The position numbers and the translations under genes were made by a program. DNA of 64,000 nt, taken from NCBI GenBank assembly GCA_032191485.1, contig JAVDOI010000171.1:5001-69000 (forward strand), given 5' to 3'. This DNA comes from Leptoclinus maculatus. Taxonomy: Eukaryota; Chordata; Actinopteri; Perciformes; Stichaeidae. Below the pieces are notes generated by a model. It was given only the letters and a program-made list of their open reading frames with translations, did not search any database and was not told the DNA's origin. Within the stretch, counting starts at the first letter, position 1; each line of letters opens with the position of its first letter. Of the stretch, positions 1 through 12,159 are shown one piece after another.

Positions 1-1278
1 TAAAGTTACTGTGAGGAACTTTTACCTGGTCATGAACCGGTCTCAGTTTAGTCCTGATCCTCCATCAGTAAAGAGACCATCAGAGAGAAGATGGTCTATT
101 TCTACACGGGGAGACCCAGCACCAGGACTGAGAGGGGCAGCCTGTCAGACGCTGCTGCATCATAATGAGAGGTTTTCTAAAGGGAGTCTGGCGCTTGGAC
201 ACACGACCACTTTTACCAAAATCAACAGAATTATTTTTTTAGGTATCTAAAATATGTTTTGCTGATGCTCCTGTCTGCAGAGCGTACCGACCTCCATCTA
301 CTGCAGGTAATACACAAACAATGGGCAAGTACTTCATACAATCCTCCTTCAAAAAGTCTGAACTCTCTAAGATTTCCCTTATTTGTGTCCACATATGTTG
401 GGTTAAATACTGCCACTAATGCAGTAAAACAATGATGAATGAATAAATCTACCTGACTTCATGGAATCAGAGTACAAAACCAGTGTTAGAAAGAGAAGAG
501 GTGAAGAGGAAGGAGGAGGAGGAGATAGTCAAGAGACAGAAACCCAGAACAAAAACAAAGACAGCGAGAGTGAGCCGGTCCAAGTGATAGTTACCTCCAA
601 GCCTGTAATTCATGTCCTGATCACAGGGCTGCCGCCGGCGACATCTCCTCGGGGACTGTCTCTCACAACCTTGACGGAGCCACGCCCCCTTTGTCCCGCT
701 CTTTTGATCTCTGACGTCCTGGACCTCTTAAATGTGTTTGCAGGACGGGAAACCCCCCCCCCCCCCCCTCCCCCGTTTCAAAGTGAGTGTCACCTGCACA
801 GGTAGACGACCGTTCTGTGACTCAGACTCTCAGGAACATGAGTCCATAAACCGCAGCGTGTTGACAGGGAGAGCTGGGTTCTCTAAAAATGGCCGCGGTG
901 GAAATTGTATTGTACATGTATTTATTCAGTTTATTCAGATCCATTCAATGCAGTTATTCAAGTTAAACAATACAAATTAAAATGCTTAATGATGGTGATT
1001 TCATCTTCATCTCCACCCCTCATTTGTTGACAGATGTCTTGGTTCCACAGCAGGTTTAAAGTGGCACTCTTGAAGATTTTCATTTGAATAAAAGTCTGTC
1101 GAGACGCTGTCTGTCGCTGAAGGAGGCAACACAATGGGGATTAAGCATAGTTCAATATTTAGAGATTTGACAATCCCAACAAAAGTGGTTCATCAGTGTG
1201 TTTCTCTATTGCATACACACAAATAATGGAACTATGCACACAAATCAGGAAAAAAATCTGTTGAGCACAATTCCCCTG

Positions 1279-1431
1279 CAGCACCGCCACGGTGAAATGA
1301 ACAAGATGGCGACATATGTTTTACTGTCTGTCTGAGTCTTCCCCCCCCCCCCCCCCCGCCAACACCTCCTCAGGTCAAACAAATCCCTTTCAAATATGGG
1401 CCTGCAGCCGCCACACAGGGGGTAAGGCGGA

Positions 1432-1473
<42 letters not shown>

Positions 1474-1622
1474 GTGAGTCGGTATGTGTGCATGACTTCC
1501 TGGATAGTCTCTTAAATCCTTTGGAATGAAAAGAGTCTCATAGCAAAGTGTAACTCCTGATCAATAATATACATTTATTTTATTTGTCAAATTGCCTAGA
1601 AGTTACAACTAAGACGTAGGGT
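1279..1622 (+). repeat. Local duplication, copy A
   Basis: This block matches 2993-3437 in the same orientation about 1.7 kb downstream. The order of shared segments is the same in both: GCCACGGTGAAAT, an AAGATGGCGAC segment, CATATGTTTTACTGTCTGTC, a poly-C run, AACACCTCCTCAGGTC, GGGCCTGCAGCCGCC, a (TG)n run, CTCTTAAATCCTTT and AATATACATTTATTTTATTT. This copy has a pure C run at 1340-1356 where copy B has a (CA)n run plus a shorter C run. It also lacks a roughly 30-bp piece of copy B near the end. Either a small segmental duplication or two insertions of one unrecognised repeat would explain it. Confidence 0.8.
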
Positions 1623-2117
1623 TCATAGTTCAAGTCTTCTTTTGAAGGAAACAGCTGCTGGATGTCATTATCATGGTTTTGGCCATCCTTGCTGTCAGTT
1701 ATGATAAGATTTCTGAAAAGGTGGTGACGGCATTACAATAGAGTCCGTGATGTCACTGCATCCTCAGATCTCTGAGTAAAATGTAACTTAATTCATTTAT
1801 TTATCTTTTCAGGTTCTTGTTTATTTCAAATAAGGTCTTTTTTCAGTATTTCAGTTATTTCAACGGAGTACAAGATCAAAGCCTATTTCACAAATTATTC
1901 CAAATTCCTGCAAATTTAAATGCTCAAACAACCAACCAACAGCAGGATAAAAAAAAAGACAAAGTTGACAAAGTTAAGAATGTTTTGAAGCCTCTTTGTT
2001 CTCGTATGGAGAAAAAACACATAAAATGTCAATTCCCGCAATACCAGCCGAGTTAACCACTTTGTGTGTGTGTGTGTTATAATGAGCTGAACTGAGTTAA
2101 TCATCTACAGGTAATAG

Positions 2118-2404
2118 AGCGTGGTGACATGTCACATGATTCTGCAGCTAAGTCAGCTCACTGAGGAACCACAGGCGGATAAAAGGGACGAGATCACCAA
2201 CAAATACAATCAGAGTAAAAGAATACGATCTCTGCAAAGTTGAATGTGTTCAAGGAGGAAAAGATGAAAATTAAAACCCAATATGAACACCGTGAGAGGA
2301 GGCCGGCGGAGACGGAGCTGAGGCACCGACGAGAAAAAGACGAGCTGGTTGAAGATCACGGAGAGAAAACAGAAGATGTGGCTGAACTGCACGGAGGAGA
2401 ATAG
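2118..2404 (+). pseudogene. Frameshifted coiled-coil-like reading frame, unidentified
   Basis: Two overlapping plus-strand frames read as one charged, helix-like protein if a single frameshift is allowed. The first runs from about 2118 to a TGA at 2241-2243 and contains QLTEEPQADKRDE and NKYNQSKRIRSLQ. The second is open from 2219 to a TAG at 2402-2404 and contains FKEEKMKIKTQYEHRERR and LRHRREKDELVED. Residues alternate K/E/R with regularly spaced L and V, as in a coiled coil. There is a possible splice acceptor (TTCTGCAG) at 2147. I do not recognise the family. Purine-rich DNA can imitate such peptides, so this may be low-complexity sequence and not a decayed gene or exon. Confidence 0.25.
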
Positions 2405-2854
2405 AAAGGCAGAGGTGGCATCAAGATGATTGCCGAATGAAAAAGAGACAATTTAGAATGTGTATTATAAAAGTTCTTATGATCTTGGGTTGTAAAGAAA
2501 CATTTGTGTTCAGACAAACACTGAGCTGCACGCAGTCTTTCAGAGCAAAGGTTGATTGTAATGGAACCTTTGGGTACGATTACCTTCATTTTCTCTACTT
2601 TAGATAATACGGCTAAACCCGGGGATTTATTGAAATCCTGTCTGAGCATCTGAACGCTCGCGTTGAGGCCATAAACCTAAAACCGTTTTGAATGATGCTT
2701 GGCCACTCTGCCTTCTCCGGGAGGATGACGAGCTGTTAGTGACGGCTTCAAATCTGCCTCCCTCGATCTCCATCATCAAATATTAAAACAGAGAAACTGA
2801 GACAGGCAGAGGGGCGACCCCTCCTGTAGTCCTCTTTGCCTTGGAGGGAGAATT

Positions 2855-2885
<31 letters not shown>

Positions 2886-2992
2886 TTGGGGGTCCTCCTG
2901 CCCTCCATATTGACGCCGAGCCTCTGGCGAGCTGTAAAGCAGCAGGTTCGTAGGTTTTTAAGGGTCTGGACGTTCCAAACTATTGACCGGCG

Positions 2993-3074
2993 CAGCAACG
3001 CCACGGTGAAATCAGCAAGATGGCGACTCCCTGGGAGCGACATATGTTTTACTGTCTGTCTGAGTCTTCCCCCG

Positions 3075-3121
<47 letters not shown>

Positions 3122-3212
3122 TGTCCCCCCCCCCCTGCCAACACCTCCTCAGGTCAAACAAATCCCTTTCAAATCTGGGCCTGCAGCCGCCACACAGCGG
3201 GTAAGGCGGAGC

Positions 3213-3256
<44 letters not shown>

Positions 3257-3437
3257 ATGAGTTGGTATGTGTGCATGAATTCCTGGATGGTCTCTTAAAT
3301 CCTTTAGATTGAAAAGAGTCTCATAGCAAAGTTTAACTCCTGATCTTTCTGTCACATCCTGTAGAATGTTTTACAACAATAATATACATTTATTTTATTT
3401 GCCTAGAAGTTGCCGCTACAACTATGAAGATGTAAGG
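2993..3437 (+). repeat. Local duplication, copy B
   Basis: This is the partner of 1279-1622. It is longer because a (CA)n run of about 40 bp (3077-3118) has expanded inside it and because it keeps CTTTCTGTCACATCC and the bases after it, which copy A lacks. Both copies carry a (TG)n run at the same internal position (here 3217-3251), so the microsatellite was present before the duplication. No coding frame is shared by the two copies. Confidence 0.8.
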
Positions 3438-4283
3438 TGAAGATGAAAAGTGCATCTCACGGTCGTCAGGACAATTTCCATTGTTTGCGTCATATACTTA
3501 TAAAAACAGAGGAATACTGGATGAAGTTTCTCTGGAGCTATGGTGGAAGGTTCTGTCACCTGCTGTAGTTCTTTAAGTTAAAATAACACCATGCATTATG
3601 CAGCATTGTAAACAAAGACCAGTGAAAAGAAAACAGTGAGCTCAGACTTCACTGGATTACAGTCGGATAGACTTAATTCACTCACTAAATAAAGCAGGGA
3701 AACTCCCGTCCAAGTCTTGTTTGCTTCAAGAGACTTGCTGCTGAAGGATTTTGGGTGGAGTCCGCTGCTGCTGTACGTTCAACTGTTGGACTGAATCCAC
3801 AGAACAGGGCTGCACCCGGGGGATTTTGGGCAAGCTCACTGTCAAAACTTTAAGACAAAGACAAAGTGTGTCCAAGATTATAGCAAAGAGAGCAGGACCA
3901 TTTCTAGTTTCTCAGCTTTAAACTACTTTTTATCAGGTAACAACTGCATGATTGGGTTCAGCTTTAGCAGTTTTGAGTTTTAAATAGTTTCATAAAGTTA
4001 GATTTCGATGATTTCCTGGTTTAGACAACACTTGGTGTTGTACTGGTCTTAATCTCACACCGTCCCCGACCAGAGAGAGTCGTGTTTGTTTTGGCGAGTC
4101 CCGCTCTCCTCGTTTGTAATCTGCTCTGAGGCCAGTTCACTGCCTCAGACACTTGAATTAAGACAAGTGGATTAAACTGCTGAAGAATTAGCCTGATGAG
4201 TTTTCTCAGCCAACACAACGGCGAACTAAACTCCCCCAAACTGTAAGCTGCTCACAGTCTGAAGACGGGCTCTCGCTGTCTGA

Positions 4284-4284
<1 letters not shown>

Positions 4285-4350
<66 letters not shown>
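4285..4350 (+). repeat. (AC)33 microsatellite
   Basis: A perfect AC dinucleotide run of about 66 bp, followed by GCAGATAAAC. It is one of the longer pure runs in the first 10 kb. Confidence 0.97.
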
Positions 4351-4353
<3 letters not shown>

Positions 4354-4571
4354 GATAAACATCCGTGGCCGAAAAAACGCACGTTACAGCAAAATCTAAT
4401 CTTTTTTGTTGTTGTTGTTGTTGCTGTCAATATCAATGAGAAACAGGAGTTAAAAAACTAGAGCTTTTTACAAATTCAATATTTCCATGGCTTCCACGGC
4501 ACAGTCTGCCGTTACCAGAGTTCTGCACGAAAATGTAGTCATTGCAATGTCATTGCAGTGCTTGTTTCTAT

Positions 4572-5054
4572 CATAGACTGTGTCGGAGAAGTGGACGTAG
4601 TCATCGTGACGTCATCCATTGGTTTGTGGACTGACGTTTTGGAGCATCGAGTTCTGCGATTTTGCCGTCGCCATGTTTTGTCTTTTTTTACCATATTTGG
4701 AATGCGGAGGGGATGTAGAGAAGCCGAATACATCTCCGGTAGCAGCACCGACCTGTCAATCACAGTAAGCCCCGCCCCTAAAGCATCCCCTGCTTTATGG
4801 TCTGTTTGACTCTAAATGGACCATAATGTACTAAATGAACATCATGCTGTATTGAAGAAGACTTGAAACTAGAGATTGAGACCATAAACTCATGTTTACA
4901 ATGTTTACTGAGGTAATAAATCAAGAGAGAAGTAGAGTCATTTTCTCATAGACTTCTATACAACCAGAGGAGTCGCCCCCTGGTGGACACTAGAGAGAAT
5001 GCAGGTTTTAAGATATTTCCACATTGGTTTCCGATAACCGAAGGTTGCCGCCTG
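4572..5054 (+). mobile_element. hAT-type miniature element, copy 1
   Basis: This is a near full-length copy of the five-copy family. It starts CATAGACTGT, contains CATTGGTTTGTGGACTGACG, GACCTGTCAATCACAG, the segment TCTAAATGGACCATAATG and GGAGTCGCCCCCTGGTGG, and ends GGTTGCCGCCTG. It is non-coding. No convincing target-site duplication is seen here (GTTTCTAT on the left, TGTTAAAC on the right), which suggests one flank has changed. Compared with copy 2 it lacks part of the segment after the GCCGTCGCC motif. The family assignment rests on copy 2 and copy 5. Confidence 0.8.
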
Positions 5055-8000
5055 TGTTAAACATTATTCAAGTTTTAGGAGCATTCTTTCTATACAGCGA
5101 CTTTCGGAGTATGCGTCTCAATTGGGGTACCATAGTATAAAGCTACCATCTTGAAAAGATATTTGATAACCTGTTGATATCCCAGTCTTTCGTAATGTTT
5201 AAAATTAGGTGTGTTTCTCCTTTCGACAGACAATTTGGGCTTTTCTTTTCGACATGCATCTCTGCAAACTGTCACAAAATAATATAATAATATTAGCATA
5301 TCCTACATGTCCTAATCGGAAAAATGCGGAAAAAAAAAACGGGCAAAGCTGAGAAAACCAACGTTGGTTCTTGGTGCGTCAGCGTCCTAACAACCTCATA
5401 CAAACCTCACTGCAGGTGAATGGAGCTCTATTAGCATGTGCTAATTGCCTCGACAAACGTTAGTTTAGTGTCGCTCAATTGATACATCATTTCCTCGGTT
5501 TCATCAGTTGAACAAACGCACATAGGATCCACTACATTCAAACGTTCGAGGTATCGTCCTGTCGTTCAATTTGCTTTCTATCCTTCAGGAGCTTCCTGCT
5601 GTCTTGGGAAAGCTACTTCCTTTTAGACTAAAAATAGGAAGAACTCTATGTGAAACTCGTTATTTCATGCAGTGTTGGCAATTTTTAATTTTTTTATTCT
5701 ATGGATTGATGTTATCGGTTCAATGTCAATTTTCCAGTGTTTTTTCTGATCCTTTCATGAGCTTCATAACCTCAGGGCTGAAAAAAAACAAAGATGAATA
5801 CATACAAGCTGCCGTGAATTTTGCAATTAAAGGTTCAAATAGTTTCCACGAGTCCTGAAAAATATGACAAATGTACATTTGCAAGCTTGACGATACAGGT
5901 TTTTATATATTCTTTCCTCTTTACATCCAGTCATGTGGAATAACTCATTTTAAAAGCATACTGCTGCTTTACAGTTCACTAACAGACTACCACACACTTC
6001 AGTTTACTAAATGTGTTTCCTGAGCAAATAAAAGACAAAACGTGATTCATGTTGGATTCTTATTTCTCTAATTATTACCCGTCACTCTCAGCTGATGTGT
6101 CTCAGAACATACACAGCTCTGAGGTGTTTAAAGAAAAGGGAGAACACTGTGCCTCCGTCAGACATCAAAAGGCAGAAGTAAAGAGTTGTAAATGAAGTGC
6201 TAATGGCTCCATCTGAGCTGACTTGAGCTCGTATCAATAAAAGGCAGTTGAGCGACTGCTAATACCGTCCCATTCACTGCCTTTGTTCTTCTGCTCATTA
6301 ATGCTCATGCTCGCTGTTTGGGGACAGCGGCTACGTAAACAAACCGTGAAGGGGAGCGGATTGGATTCACCTACTGTGGGTCCACAGTGTGTGTGTGTGT
6401 GTGTGTGTGTGTGTATTATAGCATGGGTCAATGGAGACATTGACATACGATACTTGAGATCAGTGTGTATCTGTGCCGTGTGCCTTGTTCTGCAGTTTTT
6501 GCACATTTTGATATTCAAAAAGTGAGTTATTAACTGTTATGGAAATGACCCCGACGCTTCACTTTCACCGTGCCAGCAGCACTACAGTAACTGCCACGAT
6601 CATATATGTGAAGCGGTTTCTTTCCCCCAGGTGGTGAGTTTGCATCAGAATAACTGATCTGGTTTTACCTCAAATTAGTCAAACTGAGCTATAAGTGATG
6701 CAAATCAATGTGCTGCTGAGAGGAGCAGGACTTGCATAGAGTCGACACACTGATGCGGGAACGTCAACGTTCTTATTTCATATTTCAGTCATTTACAGTG
6801 ACTTTTGGTGAGACGAACAGTAGATTCATCGTCAACTCGTAGATCACTTCTACAACAAAGCCAGAGACAGTGAAGAGGTCAAGTGTCAAAGTCGCAGTGC
6901 CTTGACAGTAAGACTTAACAAAGGTATTCACGGGCAGTTCTTCCCCAACGACGGGCGACTTCTAATGATGATGGACGCTGCTGTTGTGGAGAATCACGCC
7001 ATTGTTCCAGGTGACATTCCTGCCAGTCATTCGGGGCTGCGTTTGCCAGCCCTCCTCACTGCATGACAAAGAGCCGGGTCACCTGACGCCCCAACTTCAC
7101 CCGCTTCACTCAGCAGCCTCCCAGCTAAAGTAAACAAACTGTTAATTCAGGATAATTCACCATAACCTATAGCCCCGACCATATAAATTCCTCACCTCTG
7201 TCCCCTCCCTTCCTTCCCTCCATTCGTCCCCCCTTTTCCCTTTTCCCCCTTTTCTTTGCTTTTCCTTAATTAACAACAAGTTTCAGTGTTTGATGACGTC
7301 AAGAAAAGAAAAGAAAGATCCAATAATCTTTGAGATTACAAATACAGAACATAAAGTTCATCAGGTCCTTCATTTTTATCTCAAGCTACTTCATAAACAT
7401 TATTCTTTTGGACTTTATTGAGCATACTTTAGTTGCTCTCTTCGGCCCAGATGTCAAGCAAATGTCAGCCTTGAACTCCCAAATCAATCCTCTCCCACTC
7501 GTGTTAACCTGTTCCATTTCAACTAATCCCAGCACCCCACAATCTCTCTGCCTTTCGGTTCGTTTCCTGCCGTTTGGGTCAGATGATGTCACGAACCTCA
7601 CGAGGGTTCTCTTGGAATTGTTCTGTCCGAGGGCCACCTCTCTCTCAGGAGACCAGAGTTTCGATTAAAACTGAATAAATGTTTGCTTTGTGAAAGGGCC
7701 AGTGCTTTCACCAAAATGTTTGTGGGTGAAGTTTGCAACAGGCACAACATTCTCTTGTACTGGAATGTTTGGGGGTGTTTGTGCACAAAGCCAAAGGCTA
7801 CGAATGCACCAATGCAGGAATTATAAATAGTAAATTAGGTATTTTTAGCCACGCTTGTTGCAGGACCGGTCAGTCGAGCGGTCCACTGACAAATACTGGA
7901 CGGATTGCCGTGGGATTCGGTGCAGATGTTGGTGGTCCCCAGATAGCTGGTGGTGCCTTATTAGAGGAGAATTCTGTGACCAACACACGGGGATCAGGAA
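5055..8000. other. No gene seen; unique sequence with one (GT)n run
   Basis: Apart from a GT run at 6388-6413 and a pyrimidine-rich stretch at 7200-7270, I find no repeat structure or defensible coding frame. A plus-strand frame at 5571-5858 includes GLKKNKDEYIQAAVNFAIK after a fair acceptor, but its donor is weak. Confidence 0.5.
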
Positions 8001-8124
8001 TGTTATTTGACTCCAACGTGGAAGCTTGGGACATATTCTAATGAGACAGTTTAACATGTGACAATAAATGAAGTTAAATGACGGGTGTGTGAAGGTAAAG
8101 AAAAGTGTTTTTGTTTTTTTTCAG

Positions 8125-8202
8125 GAGGAGGAGGAGCTCATCATCCCTCTTCTTTTCTCCTCCTCATGCCGCTGTGAACGGGATCATTCATCCTCTTATC
8201 AG
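8125..8202 (+). other. Candidate exon (unidentified), 78 nt
   Basis: A strong acceptor (TTTTTGTTTTTTTTCAG) precedes 8125 and a strong donor (ATCAG|GTGAGTCC) follows 8202. The interval is a multiple of three and open in two frames. Frame 1 begins EEEELIIPLLF and frame 2 includes SPPHAAVNGIIHPL. Neither peptide is familiar. The poly-T acceptor and GA/CT-rich body could be chance in this low-complexity neighbourhood, so this is only a splice-signal prediction. Confidence 0.22.
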
Positions 8203-8266
8203 GTGAGTCCTCCCCCTGCCTCTCTCCCCCCACTGGCCTTTGTCCTCTCCGACAATGGGGCGATCA

Positions 8267-8285
8267 GGGGGGGGGGGGGGGGGGG
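8267..8285 (+). repeat. Poly-G run (19 G)
   Basis: An uninterrupted G run. Similar runs lie at 28927-28944, 50740-50765 and 60503-60522, with C runs at 757-772, 1340-1356, 10681-10694, 22177-22195 and 62263-62278. Confidence 0.95.
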
Positions 8286-8434
8286 TATAAAGAGGTAGAG
8301 GGGTAGTAAAAGAGAAAAAAAAGAAAGGTGGTGTTGATCCGTCGTTCTTTACGGAGAGGTGGTTCAGGTAAATAGGGGCCTTTTTCCTTTTTCCCCTCTT
8401 TGCTTTGTTGCAGCTTTGGAAGCATAATGAAGGG

Positions 8435-8438
<4 letters not shown>

Positions 8439-8480
<42 letters not shown>
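8439..8480 (+). repeat. (GT)n microsatellite
   Basis: A perfect GT run of about 42 bp, followed 40 bp later by a (CT)n run at 8521-8543. Confidence 0.95.
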
Positions 8481-8483
<3 letters not shown>

Positions 8484-9393
8484 ACACTGACCCCCATGCA
8501 TGCATCCCACGCATTTTAGGTTCTCTCTCTCTCTCTCTCTCTCGTGAAAAAGGGCTTTAAAAAAACTCTCATGGCAACTGTTGATGCAGGAGTCTGAATC
8601 ACCCACCACTCACCTGGCCACAAGGCGATGCAGAGAGCTGGAGGTCAGGTACAACGGAATAGAATGGAAATATTAAAATGAATCCTTTGTGTGACAATCT
8701 TATCCACAATACTTTAAAGAGATCCTTTTTGTTTTCACCGCTAACCGAGTGGAAATTACGCCCTCGGTTATATTCATTAGTCTTTTAAATTCTATTCCCT
8801 TGCTTTTCTGTTTTCCGTATAAATACATATATTATCTGTCTTTTTCACAATATTCCATTTCTTGGTTCTGACAAATGCTGCAGACTGAAATATAGAGTTT
8901 TCATCGACATTTTCTGACTTAAATGCCCGAAAGACAGTGAAGTGGACTTTTTTTTTTGTTCTTTTTTCAAAGGACCATAACACTCAAAACACACATGCTC
9001 CCTGCGGTCCAGCCTGAGGTTAGCTCTTCAGTGACCCGGGGAGGCCCTGAGCTGTCAGCGCCCCGGGGAAGAGCTCTGACTGCTGGGGGAGAGAGAGTCA
9101 CCTGCATCCCCTCCTCCCTCCCTCCCACCCTCACTCCACTCCTCTGGAGGAGATCAGAGAGCCGAGAGTGGAAGGTGAGGACAGAGGGCTGCTTTTCTCC
9201 CACACTACACACCGACCCTCAAACGCAGCTCCCAAAAACTCTGAACTAAAACGCAAACGCTGGAAATAATCAATTTGGAATTTTAATCCACATGTTGACC
9301 TCGATCTCGATCAATGGCCTCAAAGAGCGACGGCGAGAGGAAGCTCCGCCTCCTCCTGTAGATGACTGACATCACAAGAAACAAACAGTGACG

Positions 9394-9406
9394 AGGTCAG
9401 AGGTCA
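9394..9406 (+). promoter_or_regulatory. DR1-type nuclear-receptor half-site pair
   Basis: AGGTCA-G-AGGTCA is a perfect direct repeat of the nuclear-receptor half-site with one spacer base. HNF4, PPAR:RXR and COUP-TF dimers are known to bind this arrangement. Only the motif is seen. Binding, and any target gene, are inference. A second perfect DR1 lies at 63385-63397. Confidence 0.3.
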
Positions 9407-9653
9407 CAAACCCAACTCTCATGAGTGAAACCTGCTGAAGTAGAACAGTGAGAAACAAATAAATCGGGTGGTATTACAAGATATTATCATGTATACAGTA
9501 GATATATATTATAGTTTTAGAAATAACAGCTTTTAAAAAAACCTTTTTGTGAATGCCACACATGAAAAAGAGAGTAAATTAGAGAGTCATCCTACCTGAC
9601 AAATGTTGCAAAGGTGGCAAAGGTCAGAGAGAAAGAGACACAGTGTGCAGGTA

Positions 9654-9685
<32 letters not shown>

Positions 9686-9836
9686 AGCTCTGAAAGGGAA
9701 AGGCTCCATTAAAGCCCACCTGTTCTGACCCCTGCAGGTATGTTACCTTCCTTTCATTCATTCACTCATTCTTTCATTCACTCGCTCCTCCCTTCCTCCC
9801 TCCATCAGCGGCCCGGGGCCAGCGCTTTGAACTCAC

Positions 9837-9879
<43 letters not shown>

Positions 9880-10128
9880 ACAGAGAGAGAGGCAAGTGGA
9901 GCAATGAAGAGAGACATTGATTAAGAGAGGAGGATGAAGACGACAACATGTAATTTTCACAATAATAAATGTCTGTTTTTATGATGAGTAGACTTAATGT
10001 GTGCGTGTGCATGCGCATGTGTGAGTCACCTAAGATTTAAACTGCTATAATGTTTTGCCTAAGGTGTTGGCAAACCATTGTTCCCACTTAATGAATCTGG
10101 CATGGGATGCATAGGCCTCTTAGCCAGC

Positions 10129-10175
<47 letters not shown>

Positions 10176-10309
10176 AGGTTACATCCCGGCAGCTACAAAG
10201 ATCTTATCTCAGCCTTTGTCAAACTAGCTAAAAGGTGTGTGTGTGTGTGTGTATGTGTGTGTTTACATCAGGCTTTGTCCACTCTAAACATTTGTTAACG
10301 TGTCAGATG

Positions 10310-10490
10310 CTCCATCCGCAACTACTTCGTGCTTAGTTTTAAAACACGCATCTTTCGCTGCGTTTACGCCTAACGTCCACACTACTTAAAGACGTTTGAA
10401 AACTCCGGGGTTGAGTTTTCAGTGGTCGCAGTGCTTGGTTGTGCGCTCTGCATTTTTGTAACTTGGCGCGATCATGTGACTGTCACAAAT
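10310..10490 (+). mobile_element. Probable interspersed-repeat fragment
   Basis: The sequence has the feel of fish interspersed elements with a CTGCGTTTACGCC...GTCCACACTAC start and an ACTCCGGGGTTGAGTTTTC core. I recognise the style, but there is no second copy in this window to prove it. Confidence 0.3.
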
Positions 10491-10860
10491 AGTTTGATGA
10501 TAAAACAACCAAATCTTCCTTTGAGTAAATATTTCGCAGCCAAATCAAATTGTTTACAGGGTATTCAAACTGAATTTCTTTATATTGCAAGGGCTTTATC
10601 TGTGTGAACTTCAAAAACAAAAGAAAAAAATATAAAAACTAAAGCGGAGGCTGGAAACACAAATCTATTGGCTTCACAGGCCCCCCCCCCCCCCCTCCCC
10701 CCAACCCCAACCAACCACTGTGGTCTGATCTGATAAAGTGAGTATTGAACCTCCAGGAAGACGCCATTAAAGCCAAAGTAGGGTGTGCGAGGTCACACCT
10801 GTCCATCCTTAATGGAGCCATCCTTCCCATCAACCCCTGTGATTATGAATCACCTCCACG

Positions 10861-10864
<4 letters not shown>

Positions 10865-10907
<43 letters not shown>
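10865..10907 (+). repeat. (CA)n microsatellite
   Basis: A perfect CA run of about 43 bp. Confidence 0.95.
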
Positions 10908-10910
<3 letters not shown>

Positions 10911-11029
10911 TTGTTTCAGGAGAACAGGTTGAAGGATGGATGGATGGGGGGGGGGGGTTGTTTAAACAAGACAGTGAAGGAAGAGAAAAATATGTTAATG
11001 TGCAGAAGTTCAGTGTATTTCTGTAAGAG

Positions 11030-11105
11030 TGTGTGTGAGTCTTCTTGTACTTCCGTCTTTGTGAGGACCATGAGTTTAGACCACCAAAGTGAGGACATAT
11101 CTGAC
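11030..11105 (+). repeat. Microsatellite-associated repeat (GTCTTTGTGAGGACC type), copy 1
   Basis: It contains TTGTACTTCCGTCTTTGTGAGGACC and AAAGTGAGGACAT next to short TG runs. The same GTGAGGAC/GTCCTCAC signature is at 44815-44965 and, in GGGTCCCCACAACTATAG form, at 53460-53580. All three lie close to dinucleotide repeats. Confidence 0.5.
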
Positions 11106-12159
11106 TGAATCTGTATGATCTCTCTGCCATCTTTGTGCGGAGACCTGATAAGTATTCTGCCACTATGTGTGCGTGTGTGTGTGTGTGTGCGTACTCAGGG
11201 ATGAGGTGTGCCGCATTTCCATTCTTATGTTAACATGGATTACTGCTATGTCCTCCCTGCTGATGGTCCATTGTAGGACCCGACCCGCTCAGTGGGGTTG
11301 TGTCTACACCACCCAGCAGGAGTGACTGAGCGAGTGTGTGTGTGTGTGTCTGTTACCTTGCTGTTCTCAGCTGGATGGCCCATTGGACACTGGTGCGGCA
11401 GACATGTGTCCATACTTCTACGTACGTGTGGTTGTAAATGTGTAATTTACCTTGAACAGCGCACAGAAAGAGGGAAAGAAAGAAAGTACATTAAATCTGA
11501 AAACTAGTTTTGTGAAATTAAGGAAGTTAACAGCTGGAAAAGGAAGAGAGATTGCATAACAATGAACTGTAAAGCAGTTATTTAAAGATAAACGGTTTAA
11601 TAAGAAATTTAAAGATTTAAAAAAATGTATATAATAAAAGTGTAAAGTGTCAAAAATCAAGCGCAAACAACCAACAGTATGTGCTCAAATGTGTCAACAA
11701 GAGGATGAAGATATATTTATATTTAAAGCATAGCAGCTTGTAATATTTATAGGTTGCCGAAAAGCTGTTGAGATCGTTGTCAATATATGGCTTTGGTTGT
11801 GTGACAGAGCGCATAAATCAGCTGATGTTCTGTGTTTATTGTCAATATTAACAGATTTTATTTGAATAAAAAGTGACACAAGGCTAGTTAACAGGGTTGT
11901 CGATCACAAACACCAGCTTTATGAATAACACAAGTGAATTAGTCACGAAGCCAACATGTAAACGGCCAGGCTGATGTCATCCAGAATGTACAGCTACACC
12001 TACAAAAAACAATGCGCCGTAAGACGTAGATATCCCACGACATTATTTCACATGTTATCCACGTCATCATGAAAAAGGATGTATAAAGATTGCAAAAGCA
12101 CACGGAGTGGGAGGGGAGGTGGAGCCAGGAAAGCGCAGTTCATTCCCCTTTTGAAAAGA

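Noticed and set aside
74..97. Perfect 8-bp hairpin (AGACCATC / GATGGTCT, 8-base loop)
   Set aside because: A stem this short is common by chance and nothing around it suggests a function.
239..300. Possible minus-strand last exon reading DGGRYALQTGASAKHILDT before a stop
   Set aside because: The acceptor is strong, but 19 residues are too few to support a gene without a second linked exon or a recognisable family.
5571..5858. 95-codon plus-strand frame with hydrophobic segments
   Set aside because: Its donor (ATTAAAG|GTTCAAA) is weak and no family is recognisable. A frame of this length is expected by chance.
11371..11421. 51-nt block with a good acceptor and a GTACGT donor
   Set aside because: Open in all three frames and lacking a partner exon, so splice signals alone are not enough.
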